Positions 8,008 to 18,617 of a DNA stretch of 48,781 nt are shown piece after piece. The DNA lies in NCBI GenBank assembly GCA_945883695.1, contig CAMCYK010000015.1:1-48781 (forward strand), in the 5' to 3' direction. The position numbers were made by a program, and so were the translations under genes. This stretch comes from Akkermansia muciniphila (GTDB lineage Bacteria > Verrucomicrobiota > Verrucomicrobiia > Verrucomicrobiales > Akkermansiaceae). The notes under the pieces were generated by a model. The model saw nothing but the letters and a program-made list of their open reading frames with translations, did not search any database and was not told the origin of the DNA. Numbering within the stretch: the stretch's first letter is position 1; each line of letters opens with the position of its first letter.

Positions 8008-9528
8008 CTAGGTTTTCAGGTTGGCTCCGAACATGTCGAGAGCGGTCCGGATGAGAGGATCTTTCTTGAACTCTTCCATCGGGTCGGCCTTCGCGGCGGG
8101 TGGTTCGGCCGCGGCGGCTTCCGGCTGCCACGGCGGGCGGTCGGAGGGAGCGGGCGCGGGCGCGGGTTCGGGCTCCGCTTCTTCGGGCGCGGTGGCGATC
8201 AACTCGTCGAGCGAAAGCACCACTTCGGGTTTGGCGGGAGCCGCCGGGGGGGCGGGAGTTTGCGCCACCGGTGCCGGGACGGCTGCGACGGGTTCGGAAG
8301 GTTCGGCGGGTTGGAGAGCGGGCGCGGCCCCGGGGACCGCGGCGGCGGCCGTCGGCAGCGGGGCCGCGGCGTAGGAAACCGGCGAGTTGAGATGTTCCGA
8401 GGCACCGGCGAGAACCTTGATGACGTCGGAGAGGCGGATTTCGCCGAGCGTCTGCACCGCCTTGATCAGGCCGATCTCGAGGTGGAGCCGCTTGTTGGAG
8501 GCCCACTTCATGCGGCCCTCGGTCTCGGCGAAGACATCGATCACCGAAAGCAGCCGCTCCGGCACGTAGTTGTCGGCGGCCGTGCGCAGCGCCGCCCAGG
8601 TCTCGGCCGGGATGCCGTCGCCGCCACTGGTGGAATCGAGCTTGGCGACCAGCAGCGCGCGCACCGAGCCGATCAACTCGCCGAGCAACTGCGACAGCTC
8701 CCGGCCGGCCTCGGCCTCGCGCTGCACGGTGGCGAGGGCGGTCGGGGTGTCGCGCTTGAGCAGGGCGCCGATGATGGCGGCGACCGTCTCGCGCGAGGTG
8801 AAGCCGAAGATATCGAGCACGTTCGCCTCGGTGATCGTCCCGCCGCAGAAAGCCACGAGCTGGTCGAGCATCGACTGGGCGTCGCGCATCCCGCCGTCGG
8901 CCCCTTTGGCGATGGCCCAGGCGGCCGCTTCGTGGAGGTGGATGCTTTCCTCTTTCGCGATGTGGAGGAGGTGGGCTGCAATGATCTCCGAGGGAATCGG
9001 GCGAAGGTCGAAGCGTTGGCAGCGGGACAGGACCGTGGGCAGGATCTTTTGCACCTCGGTGGTGGCGAAGATGAACTTCACATGGTCCGGCGGCTCCTCG
9101 AGGATCTTCAACAAAGCGTTGAAGGCGTTTGACGAGAGCATGTGGACCTCGTCGATGTAATAGATCTTGAACTGGCCGCGGGCCGGGGCGAAGCGGGCTG
9201 AATCGCGGAGTTCGCGGACCTGTTCGACGCCATTGTTCGACGCACCGTCGATTTCCAGCACGTCGAGCGAGCGGCCTTCGGCAATTTCTACGCAGATGTC
9301 CTCGTCGGGGTCGAAGTCGGCCTTGGGTCCATTCGTACAATTGAAGGCCTTGGCCAAGATGCGGGCGGTGGTGGTCTTGCCGGTGCCGCGCGGGCCGACG
9401 AACAAGTAGGCGTGCGCCAGCCGCTTCTGGGCGATGGCGTTTTTCAGGGTCCGAACGACGTGGTCCTGGCCCAGGACATCGTCGAAGGTTTTCGGGCGGT
9501 ATTTCCGGGCGAAGACCTGGTAGCTCAC
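8008..9528 (-). CDS. dnaX: DNA polymerase III subunit gamma/tau
   Basis: A 506-residue clamp-loader ATPase that loads the sliding clamp at replication forks. It begins MSYQVFARKYRPKTFDDVLG, followed by the Walker A motif GPRGTGKTT (45-53), YIDEVHML (Walker B, about 124-131), ATTEVQKILPTVLSRCQRF (sensor 1 and SRC motif with the arginine finger) and domain III. The C-terminal part (about 370-480) is an Ala/Pro-rich linker ending in a short helical tail, so the tau-specific polymerase-binding domain is short or absent. Oddly, the zinc module between Walker A and B keeps only C64 and C79; the usual C..PCGxCxxC cluster is lost. No frameshift slippery run was noticed. Confidence 0.95.
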   Translation of the reverse strand: MSYQVFARKYRPKTFDDVLGQDHVVRTLKNAIAQKRLAHAYLFVGPRGTGKTTTARILAKAFNCTNGPKADFDPDEDICVEIAEGRSLDVLEIDGASNNGVEQVRELRDSARFAPARGQFKIYYIDEVHMLSSNAFNALLKILEEPPDHVKFIFATTEVQKILPTVLSRCQRFDLRPIPSEIIAAHLLHIAKEESIHLHEAAAWAIAKGADGGMRDAQSMLDQLVAFCGGTITEANVLDIFGFTSRETVAAIIGALLKRDTPTALATVQREAEAGRELSQLLGELIGSVRALLVAKLDSTSGGDGIPAETWAALRTAADNYVPERLLSVIDVFAETEGRMKWASNKRLHLEIGLIKAVQTLGEIRLSDVIKVLAGASEHLNSPVSYAAAPLPTAAAAVPGAAPALQPAEPSEPVAAVPAPVAQTPAPPAAPAKPEVVLSLDELIATAPEEAEPEPAPAPAPSDRPPWQPEAAAAEPPAAKADPMEEFKKDPLIRTALDMFGANLKT

Positions 9529-9613
9529 GCCCGGGAGGCTAGGCGGGATGGCCCGGATGGGAAGTGTGGAATGAAGTCCGCCGCGTCCAAAGGCGGGGAA
9601 GCCGTGGCAAGGC

Positions 9614-10981
9614 TCACTTTTTCGTCCCCCAGATCGGGCGGGCCTGGCGGGTGATTTCGCCGTCCAGCTCCGTCATCCGGGCGCGCATCGCGGCGACCCG
9701 CTCCGGGTGGGCGGCGGCGAGGTTGTCGCTTTCGCCCACATCCTTGGCCAGGTTGAACAGCATCGGTGCCGGCGGCTGCTCCTTGCCGCCGCCCATGACC
9801 AGCAGCTTCCAATCGTCCTGGCGGATGCCGGCCAGCGCGCCTTGGGAGGTGTAGTGGAGGAATTCGCGGCGCGGCGACTTCTCGCCCTTGAGCAGCGTCG
9901 CGGAGGCGTCGAGGCCGTCGATCGGCTTGCCCTCTGCCAGCGGATGGCCGCTCAGGGTGGCCAGGGTGGGCAGCAGGTCGATGGTCGAAAGCAGCTCGTC
10001 GGAAGTCTTGCCGGCGGGAATGCGGCCGGGCCCCCAGACGATGCACGGCACCCGCACCCCGCCTTCGAAGGGCGTCCCCTTGCCGTCGCGCAAAGGGGCG
10101 GCGCTGCCACCGTGGTGCTTGAACTGAAGCCACGGACCGTTGTCGGTGGTGTAGATCACCAGCGTGTCCTTCTCCAATCCGAGTTCGCGGAGCTTGGCGA
10201 TCAGCCGGCCGGTCTCGGTGTCGATGTGCTCGATCACCGCCTTGTAGGCGTTCTGCGGATCCGGATCATGGGCGTCCTCCGGCAGATACAGCGGGATGTG
10301 CGGCATGCTGTGGGGGAGGTAGAGGAAAAAGGGGCGCGCCCGGTTTTCCTCGACGAAGCGGATCGCTTCGTCGGTGTAGCGGCGGGTGATGGTGCGCTGG
10401 TCGACGGGGAGCTCGATGATCTCGGTGTCGCGCATCAAGGGCGTGTTCCAGCCCCCGACGGTGCCGGCGGGGTCGTTCCAGACCTTGTCCATCGTCAGCC
10501 CGGGCTTCCTCCGGTTGTCCGGATGGCTCATGTCGTTGGAGTAAGGAATCCCGAAATAGCGGTCGAAGCCCTGGGCGGTCGGCAGGACTTCCGGCTGATG
10601 GCCGAGGTGCCACTTGCCGATGCAGGCGGTGGCGTAGCCGTGCTTTTTGAGGTGATCGGCAAGGGTGATTTCGTCCGGATGCAGGCCGTATCGGTCGGCC
10701 GGGAACACCACGTGGCGGTGCATCCCGACCCGCTTCGGATAGCAACCGGTCAGCAAGCCGGCGCGGGAGGGCGAGCAGACCGGCGAGGGGACGTGGAAAT
10801 CCGTCAGCTTGAGGCCTTCCGCCGCCAGCCGGTCGATCTGCGGGGTCCGGATCCGCGGGGATCCGAAGCAGCCGAGGTCGTTGTAGCCCTGGTCGTCGGT
10901 GAAGATGATCACGACATTCGGATCGCGGGCGGCAGCGGTCGCGGCGAGACCGGCGAGCAGGAGGAGGGCGAGGGATTTCAT
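9614..10981 (-). CDS. secreted sulfatase (arylsulfatase family)
   Basis: A 455-residue exported type I sulfatase. A signal peptide occupies about residues 1-18 (MKSLALLLLAGLAATAAA). The metal-binding DD pair is at 29-30 (IFTDDQGYNDLGCFG), and the maturation motif is C69-S-P-S-R73 within PVCSPSRAGLLTG: the cysteine is converted to formylglycine by an activating enzyme not seen in this window. GKWHLGH, HSMPHIPLY and YTTDNGPW complete the active site. The family removes sulfate esters from polysaccharides such as carrageenans, fucoidan or glycosaminoglycans; the substrate is not clear. Its start is separated from the next gene by a 525-bp spacer, so it probably has its own promoter there. Confidence 0.94.
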   Translation of the reverse strand: MKSLALLLLAGLAATAAARDPNVVIIFTDDQGYNDLGCFGSPRIRTPQIDRLAAEGLKLTDFHVPSPVCSPSRAGLLTGCYPKRVGMHRHVVFPADRYGLHPDEITLADHLKKHGYATACIGKWHLGHQPEVLPTAQGFDRYFGIPYSNDMSHPDNRRKPGLTMDKVWNDPAGTVGGWNTPLMRDTEIIELPVDQRTITRRYTDEAIRFVEENRARPFFLYLPHSMPHIPLYLPEDAHDPDPQNAYKAVIEHIDTETGRLIAKLRELGLEKDTLVIYTTDNGPWLQFKHHGGSAAPLRDGKGTPFEGGVRVPCIVWGPGRIPAGKTSDELLSTIDLLPTLATLSGHPLAEGKPIDGLDASATLLKGEKSPRREFLHYTSQGALAGIRQDDWKLLVMGGGKEQPPAPMLFNLAKDVGESDNLAAAHPERVAAMRARMTELDGEITRQARPIWGTKK

Positions 10982-11276
10982 GGTGGCTTGGGAATCCTGT
11001 CTACGGTGCCGGGGGGTGCCGGCTTGTCACGGCGATTCTGAAGTCCGGTGTCCCGTGGCACGGCTGCTGTGGGCCGAAGGTGGCAGCCGCTTGTCCCAAC
11101 GGGATTCGCCACCGGTGCTTCCTCCGGCGGCCCTCCGGGGCGCGAGAATCGGCTGGGACCGTTCCGGTGGCTCACGCCACCGGCTCATTTCGAACGCCCC
11201 GCCGGGGCTGAAGAATCACCAGTTTCCAGAATGAGGAAGCCCTGCTTCAAAGGCATTTCAGCGGATCGCTCCGGAG
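10982..11276. other. intergenic spacer with hairpins
   Basis: No convincing gene. A perfect CCGGTGGC/GCCACCGG hairpin with loop TCAC lies at 11164-11183, and several weaker GC-rich palindromes precede it at 11050-11140. The start of the spacer should hold the sulfatase promoter, but no clear -35/-10 pair could be picked out. The ATG at 11231 opens a 17-codon frame that is more likely part of a decayed gene. Confidence 0.5.
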
Positions 11277-11432
11277 GTGGTTGACGAAGTGAACAAGGCA
11301 GTTGAAGGAAGTGATCGAGGCTTGGGATTCATCCACGAGTGGGAGCGGGAGAAGCAACGTATCTTGAAAGAGTGTCACGGCATCAAGTGGCGGACTCTGA
11401 GGGAGACGAATCCCTGGATTAGCATCGACTAG
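11277..11432 (+). CDS. small hypothetical protein or gene remnant (51 residues)
   Basis: A short frame opening with GTG at 11277 and ending with TAG at 11430-11432. The peptide is rich in charged residues and reads naturally (VVDEVNKAVEGSDRGLGFIH, then EWEREKQRILKE and a tail ending NPWISID). Its composition is less GC-rich than the surroundings and it is the only protein-like stretch in the spacer. An in-frame upstream extension is blocked by TGA at 11232-11234, while the +1 frame has ATG at 11231 followed by GC-poor codons, so this may be the 3' remnant of a frameshifted gene. I do not recognise the family. Confidence 0.35.
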   Translation: MVDEVNKAVEGSDRGLGFIHEWEREKQRILKECHGIKWRTLRETNPWISID

Positions 11433-11506
11433 CGAGGTGGACCGCAGTCCCAGTTCCTATTCAACGTGGATTGCACCTCTTGCGGGAACCGGCTTAGCTA
11501 TTCACC

Positions 11507-11971
11507 ATGATCCCCGACGCCGCCGAGAAACGAGCCCGCTACGCCGCTGCCCGCGAACGCTTGCACGCGCTGTGGGTGGGCGAGCCAGACGCGATCGCGC
11601 GGATGGCCGCGGCGGCTTGTGTGTTGCATGAGGCGATGCCGCACGCGTTCTGGACCGGGTTTTACCGGGTGGTCGGCGGGGAACTGGTGATCGGGCCGTA
11701 TCAAGGGACCCCGGGCTGCTCGCGGATCGGCTGGGGCAAGGGCGTGTGCGGGACGGCGTGGGCGAGCGGCGAGACCCAGGTGGTGCCGGACGTGCACGCG
11801 TTTCCCGGCCACATCGCCTGCGACAGCCGGGCGGAAAGCGAGATCGTGGTGCCGGTGAAGGATGCCCGCGGGACGGTGGTCGCGGTGTTCGATGTCGATT
11901 CGATGGAAAAGGCGGCGTTCGACGAGGTGGACCGGGAGGAACTGGAGCGGATTTTCGCGGGATGGGTTTGA
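11507..11971 (+). CDS. msrC: free methionine-(R)-sulfoxide reductase (GAF domain)
   Basis: A 154-residue single GAF-domain enzyme that reduces free methionine-R-sulfoxide using thioredoxin, protecting the cytosol from oxidation. The fRMsr signatures are clear: [24 protein letters not shown] (C71), GKGVCGTAW (C81) and FPGHIACDS (C105), then SEIVVPV and VFDVDS. The three cysteines correspond to the catalytic and resolving residues of the YebR/MsrC family. Length is normal. The start ATG at 11507 matches the family. Transcription is away from the sulfatase; the next gene follows in the same direction after 83 bp. Confidence 0.94.
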   Translation: MIPDAAEKRARYAAARERLHALWVGEPDAIARMAAAACVLHEAMPHAFWTGFYRVVGGELVIGPYQGTPGCSRIGWGKGVCGTAWASGETQVVPDVHAFPGHIACDSRAESEIVVPVKDARGTVVAVFDVDSMEKAAFDEVDREELERIFAGWV

Positions 11972-12054
11972 TGGGATGGGGATTTTTCGAGCGGACTAAA
12001 GATCCGCGGTCCAGTACTTGGAATTTCCGGGGAATCACCGCTAGTATCGCCCGC

Positions 12055-13590
12055 ATGAGTCAAGTCGGCCCCCGTTCGAATCAAAAGCATGGCTTGCCAT
12101 GGCTGCGCGCGTCGGTGTTCCTGCTGGTTTTGGCCGGGGTGATCCTGCCCTTCACGCCGCCCGGCGAAAAGATCCTGCGCGGGGTGAAGAACCTGATCCG
12201 CCCGCCGGTGCCGGCCGCGCCGGCGGTCGACGAGGAAGACCTCGAACGGCAGTTGGAAGCGCGGCTGCGCGAGGAATTCGAGGCGGATTTGCAGCGCGAA
12301 TTGGCGGCCTTCAAGAAGCAGGCGGCGGAGGAAGCGGCAAAGCGCGAGTCGGACAGACCGGCCGAGCCCGCTCCCTTGCCGCCGATCTCCAGCCACACGG
12401 CGGCCAGCGGCGGCGATGTCCGGACCTTGCGCTCCGGGATTCCCTTCAAGACCGAGGTGAAAGTCGAGAAAGGCGGGATCGCCTCGAAGGAGCGCAAAAC
12501 CGCGGATTCCTACGCCGCGGAATACACGCTCAAGGTGCGGGTGCCGGAGCCGTCGAAGACCCTCGAGGAACTCCAAACGGTCAACCCGCGGTTGTCGAAA
12601 CTGCTGCCCGGCCTGCCGGCGATGCTGGAGAAGCCGGAAGTTTCGCGCTGGTTCTACACCCTCTACGACAACAAGACGACGCGCCTGAAGCAGGACGCCA
12701 CCCGGCTCAACGAGCTGCTGACCAAGCACAATTTCTACGACTGCGAGACGATCCTGAACCTCAAGCACCCCGAGAGCGGCCGCAAGGTGTTCCTGCTGCA
12801 AGCGGAGATGGACGTGGTGTCCGATGGCTCGGACGGCGACCGCCTGGCGACCATGCCGGACGAAATCGTCAACTCCACCCATTACCAGCCCTTCACCAGC
12901 TACGGGTGGCCGAAGAAGACCAAGACCCCGAACCCGATGGTCGCCGGCTGGGAGAAACGGCTGGCCGGGGCCAAGGTGGAGCTGGCCGATCCGAAGACCA
13001 CCGCCGACCGCAAGGCCTGGCTGCGCGAGCGGATGAAGTACTTGCAGCGGGGGATCGACGACATGAAGCACCGCTCCTTTCTGATCGCCGATTACGATCC
13101 CTTCATCGTGATCCCGGTGAGTCTCTTGACTGCGAATGATGCCTTCACGCCGAAGGCCGGGGACTACGCGGTGGTGGCGCACGGCGACAAGCTCTACCCG
13201 GCGATCGTCGGCGACGGCGGCCCGACCTTCAAGGTCGGCGAGGCCTCGCTGCGGATGGCCAAGCAGATCAATCCGCGGGCCTCGCCCTACAGCCGGCCGG
13301 AGTCGGATCTGGTGGTGACCTACCTGGTCTTCCCGGGCACCCGCGACGAGACGAAGGGCCCGCCGGACTACGAGAAATGGCGGGTCCGCTGTGAAGAGCT
13401 CCTCAAGGAATGCGGCGGGCTGGGCGAAGAGGTGGAGCTCCACCGTTGGGAGAATTTGTTGCCGGATCCCGCGCCGCCGGTGCCGGCGGTCACCCCGGAG
13501 GCTCCGCCGGCCGGCGGAGCACCGGCGGTGCCACCGACAGTGCCACCCGCCCCGGTTCCGGCACCGGCCGAAGTCGCCCCGTCGCGCTGA
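12055..13590 (+). CDS. GH75 (chitosanase)-like protein with membrane anchor and coiled coil
   Basis: A 511-residue protein. One membrane helix (about 17-33, [17 protein letters not shown]) is followed by a charged coiled-coil stretch (59-98), a Pro-rich linker, a middle region (150-220), then a domain resembling glycoside hydrolase family 75: [17 protein letters not shown] (248-263, the acidic catalytic neighbourhood), [52 protein letters not shown] and [14 protein letters not shown]75 enzymes hydrolyse chitosan. The tail (470-511) is a Pro/Ala low-complexity segment. The anchored, coiled-coil layout is not that of secreted fungal GH75 enzymes, so it may act on the cell's own envelope or have lost activity. 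The start ATG at 12055 places the anchor at the N-terminus. Confidence 0.8.
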   Translation: MSQVGPRSNQKHGLPWLRASVFLLVLAGVILPFTPPGEKILRGVKNLIRPPVPAAPAVDEEDLERQLEARLREEFEADLQRELAAFKKQAAEEAAKRESDRPAEPAPLPPISSHTAASGGDVRTLRSGIPFKTEVKVEKGGIASKERKTADSYAAEYTLKVRVPEPSKTLEELQTVNPRLSKLLPGLPAMLEKPEVSRWFYTLYDNKTTRLKQDATRLNELLTKHNFYDCETILNLKHPESGRKVFLLQAEMDVVSDGSDGDRLATMPDEIVNSTHYQPFTSYGWPKKTKTPNPMVAGWEKRLAGAKVELADPKTTADRKAWLRERMKYLQRGIDDMKHRSFLIADYDPFIVIPVSLLTANDAFTPKAGDYAVVAHGDKLYPAIVGDGGPTFKVGEASLRMAKQINPRASPYSRPESDLVVTYLVFPGTRDETKGPPDYEKWRVRCEELLKECGGLGEEVELHRWENLLPDPAPPVPAVTPEAPPAGGAPAVPPTVPPAPVPAPAEVAPSR

Positions 13591-13622
13591 AGGAGAATCG
13601 TTTGACAAAGATCCGGCCTCGG

Positions 13623-13662
13623 CGAGCCTGCCGGCTCGATCGGGCGGGACTTCGTGCCCGCC
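13623..13662. repeat. two GC-rich hairpins
   Basis: CGAGCC/GGCTCG (13623-13638) is followed by GGCGGG/CCCGCC (13643-13662) around ACTTCGTG. They lie between the GH75-like gene and the next small gene and may be a terminator or a REP relative; no U-tract follows. Confidence 0.5.
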
Positions 13663-13681
13663 GCGACTCCGGCAAGATGCG

Positions 13682-14023
13682 ATGAGCGCTTCCCCAGAAC
13701 GACCCCTTCCCACCGCGATGATCCCCTGGGTCTTCGCGCTGCTGGTGCTGCTCGGCTGGAGCGCCGTCGGGGGTGACCGTGTGCTGGTTCGCAAGAACCC
13801 GTGCCAGGACGGGGCCGGCCTATCGCAGCTCGCGGACGACCTTCAGGCGCCGCGCGGCGTGGTCAATTCCACTCCTTTCGTCGGCTCGACCCCGGACCCC
13901 TTCAAGGCCGTGGATTTGTCGTCGCTGCTGCTCGGCATCGAGGTCCTGCGGGAGGTGCCGGTGGTCGGGAACCGCGGGGGAGCGGTCCAAGGTCGCGCGC
14001 CACCGGTGCTACGGATTTCCTGA
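13682..14023 (+). CDS. small hypothetical membrane-anchored protein (113 residues)
   Basis: The frame from ATG 13682 encodes an N-terminal hydrophobic helix (PWVFALLVLLGWSAVGG, about residues 15-31) followed by about 80 polar residues with no recognised domain (VLVRKNPCQDGAGLSQLADD, then DPFKAVDLSSLLLGIEVLRE). It could be a type II membrane protein or an exported lipid-free protein. It reads 91 bp after the GH75-like gene and may be co-transcribed. The last residues (AVQGRAPPVLRIS) run into repeat-like sequence, so the original stop codon may have been lost to a repeat. Codon use fits the neighbourhood. Confidence 0.5.
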   Translation: MSASPERPLPTAMIPWVFALLVLLGWSAVGGDRVLVRKNPCQDGAGLSQLADDLQAPRGVVNSTPFVGSTPDPFKAVDLSSLLLGIEVLREVPVVGNRGGAVQGRAPPVLRIS

Positions 14024-14173
14024 GGCTCCAGCCCGGGGCCGGTGGATTCCCTTCCGCCGGCAGTCGCCCGCTGAATCCAGCGCGGCATCCGCTCTCGCAA
14101 AGCACTCCGCTTCGCGGGGTTTTCCCCCGTTTCCACGACGGGACACCGCAGCGCTCACCGCTGATCTCACCTG

Positions 14174-14316
14174 ACCCGTCCATCGACGGGTGAGGCCGGT
14201 CGATCTTCAACCGATTCCGATATCATGATCATTCCTTCGATTAATTTGTTAGATAGTTCCTCCGCCCCGGCCCGCGAGGTCCGGCATTCCTTCAATCCCC
14301 AACCCGCCTTCACCCG
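14174..14316 (+). promoter_or_regulatory. hairpin and AT-rich upstream region of secA
   Basis: An ACCCGTC/GACGGGT hairpin with loop CATC (14174-14191) is followed by an AT-rich island at about 14204-14264, striking in this GC-rich DNA. The island probably holds the secA promoter, but no pair of hexamers is convincing enough to name. 14024-14173 shows no gene. Confidence 0.35.
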
Positions 14317-17130
<2,814 letters not shown>

Positions 17131-17149
17131 GCGGCATCCGCGGCGCGTG

Positions 17150-17246
17150 CCCTTGCTCCGCCTGCCTCGCGGGCGGAGCAAGGGTCGCGGGAAACGTGAT
17201 GCGGCCGCGCGGCGAGCGGTGCTCCACCCGACCGCGGGCGGAGCAC
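17150..17246. repeat. tandem related hairpins after secA; probable terminator
   Basis: A perfect 13-bp stem CCCTTGCTCCGCC/GGCGGAGCAAGGG (17150-17184, 9-base loop) is followed by GTGCTCC/GGAGCAC (17219-17246). The right arms share GGCGGAGCA(A/C)GGG, so these are two copies of one element with matched base changes. The first is strong enough to end secA transcription even without a U-tract. Confidence 0.75.
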
Positions 17247-17329
17247 GGGTGCCGCGGGCCTGAAGCAATCCACCGGGTGTCCGAATCCCGGCCTTGCCCC
17301 CGCTTTCCGGGTAGGCGAGGTTTTCCCGG

Positions 17330-17608
17330 ATGAAGCCGCAGCCCCCGTCGGATTGGCAGGCCAGCAAAGGCCTGGCCAAGGGCATCCTGCACGACCGCCC
17401 GGCGCGCCGGCGGGCGATGGGGCGCAGCGTGGCCCTGCTGCTGGCGGTGTTCGCGATCGGCCTGTGGGGAATCCCCGGCTGGCTGCAAGAGGATCCCTGG
17501 CGCTTCATCCTCTGGTGGGGCGGCTGCGGCTTGCTCACCCTGTTCGTGCTGCTCTTCGCGCTCTACGACGTGATGCGGGTGATCCGCGAGGAGCGGGAGC
17601 GGCTGTGA
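17330..17608 (+). CDS. small two-helix membrane protein (92 residues)
   Basis: It has a basic cytoplasmic N-terminus (MKPQPPSDWQASKGLAKGIL, then HDRPARRRAMGR) and two hydrophobic segments (about residues 33-52 and 61-82), ending in a charged tail RVIREERERL. Topology would place both ends inside. I do not recognise a family; similar small proteins are common in Verrucomicrobia beside housekeeping genes. The ATG at 17330 follows the secA terminator-like hairpins, so it probably has its own promoter. It converges with the next gene, leaving only 20 bp between stop codons. Confidence 0.7.
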   Translation: MKPQPPSDWQASKGLAKGILHDRPARRRAMGRSVALLLAVFAIGLWGIPGWLQEDPWRFILWWGGCGLLTLFVLLFALYDVMRVIREERERL

Positions 17609-17628
17609 TCATGGTGTCCCGGGGGGAC

Positions 17629-18399
17629 TTAGGGGTGCGTCAGGCTTTTTAGGTAGGCGCGGAAATTGGCGGCGGCGGGGGCTTTGCGCTGGCGCTCGAG
17701 CAGGCCGGTCCAGACGAGTTGAACGTCGGGGTGCCCGTTGCCATCGAAGCCGAGGGCTTTCATGCGCCCGGGGAGCTTGGCGATCCGGTCAGGATCCGGA
17801 CTCGCGGCGACAAGAATGAGGGCCTCGCCTTCGCCGTGGACGGTGATCTCGCCGTCGCCGGGGGTGACTTCGGATTCCATCGGGTAGATCCAGGCGCGGG
17901 CCTGCGGCAGGACGAGGATGCGGCGGTCTTCGATGGCGGGCTGGACGTCGCCGCGGGTCAGGCGGACGCGGAAACTGAGGAACCCCGGCTTGTCGGTGCG
18001 GAGGTGGAGGACCAGCAGATCGTCGGGGCGGGAGACGAAGGTGGTGGCGGTGAAGCCGGCCCCGCCGCGGTTGAAGGTGGTGGTGGCGATGCCGGTGGCG
18101 AGGTCGAGCTGGCGGCGGTAGGCGGTGACCGGGGCGGCGGCGTCGAGCCACTCGAAGCGGAAGTCACCGAGCGGCTTGCCGGTGAAGCCCGCGCCGGGTT
18201 TGAGGGGATCGGCGGCGGGGGAGCCGGGGGATCCGAGGAGCGGCAGGGTCTCGGTGGCGGTGCTGCCAGCGACAAGGGTGCCGAGCTTGCCGTTGGCCAG
18301 GGGGAAGGCGAGATCGGAGGTGGCGGCGGGGGTGGGAAAGGTGAGTTCTGCCGCACAGCCAAGGCCAAGGGTGACGAACAGAGCGGCGGCGCGGTGCAT
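17629..18399 (-). CDS. exported GH95 N-terminal-domain-like protein, lacking the catalytic domain
   Basis: A 256-residue protein with a signal peptide (MHRAAALFVTLGLGCA). The body matches the N-terminal beta domain of family 95 alpha-L-fucosidases/galactosidases: LAFPLANGKLGTLVAG, then YRRQLDLATGIATTTFNRGG, FTATTFVSRPDDLLVLHLRT and KPGFLSFRVRLTRGD. Full GH95 enzymes are about 700-800 residues, with an (alpha/alpha)6 catalytic barrel after this domain; here the protein ends at about 256 with KSLTHP and a stop codon, so the acidic catalytic residues are absent. It could be a stand-alone carbohydrate-binding or regulatory protein, or a decayed enzyme. It converges with the two-helix membrane protein gene. 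Confidence 0.75.
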   Translation of the reverse strand: MHRAAALFVTLGLGCAAELTFPTPAATSDLAFPLANGKLGTLVAGSTATETLPLLGSPGSPAADPLKPGAGFTGKPLGDFRFEWLDAAAPVTAYRRQLDLATGIATTTFNRGGAGFTATTFVSRPDDLLVLHLRTDKPGFLSFRVRLTRGDVQPAIEDRRILVLPQARAWIYPMESEVTPGDGEITVHGEGEALILVAASPDPDRIAKLPGRMKALGFDGNGHPDVQLVWTGLLERQRKAPAAANFRAYLKSLTHP

Positions 18400-18437
18400 G
18401 AGTGGAATACCAAGGCGAGCGCGCGAATCATTCGTAG

Positions 18438-18588
18438 CGGAACGGCTGCGCCGTTCCGGCTGGGGGCGGACGAAAAAGGGATCAGCGGCTGACTCCCGGT
18501 CGCGAGCCCCCCCCCGCGGAAGGGCGCAGCCCTTCCGCTACGTGGCCGCCGCGAACCCGTCACGGCCCGGAAGGGCGCAGCCCTTCCG
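18438..18588. repeat. three related hairpins (family E)
   Basis: Three perfect palindromes: CGGAACGGC/GCCGTTCCG (18438-18458, loop TGC), GCGGAAGGGC/GCCCTTCCGC (18516-18538, loop GCA) and CGGAAGGGC/GCCCTTCCG (18568-18588, loop GCA). The first is preceded by GTAG on the plus strand; the other two are followed by ctac (GTAG on the minus strand), so they lie in inverted orientation. The element fills the gap between actP and the GH95-like gene. Confidence 0.85.
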
Positions 18589-18617
18589 CTACTTCTAAAC
18601 GGCTGCAGCCGCGGGTC

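Noticed and set aside
12070..12085. GTTCGAATC as a tRNA T-loop
   Set aside because: It is within the coding start of the GH75-like gene and no cloverleaf surrounds it.
13603..13608. TTGACA as a -35 promoter box
   Set aside because: No -10 box at suitable spacing; the hexamer lies beside hairpins after the GH75-like gene.
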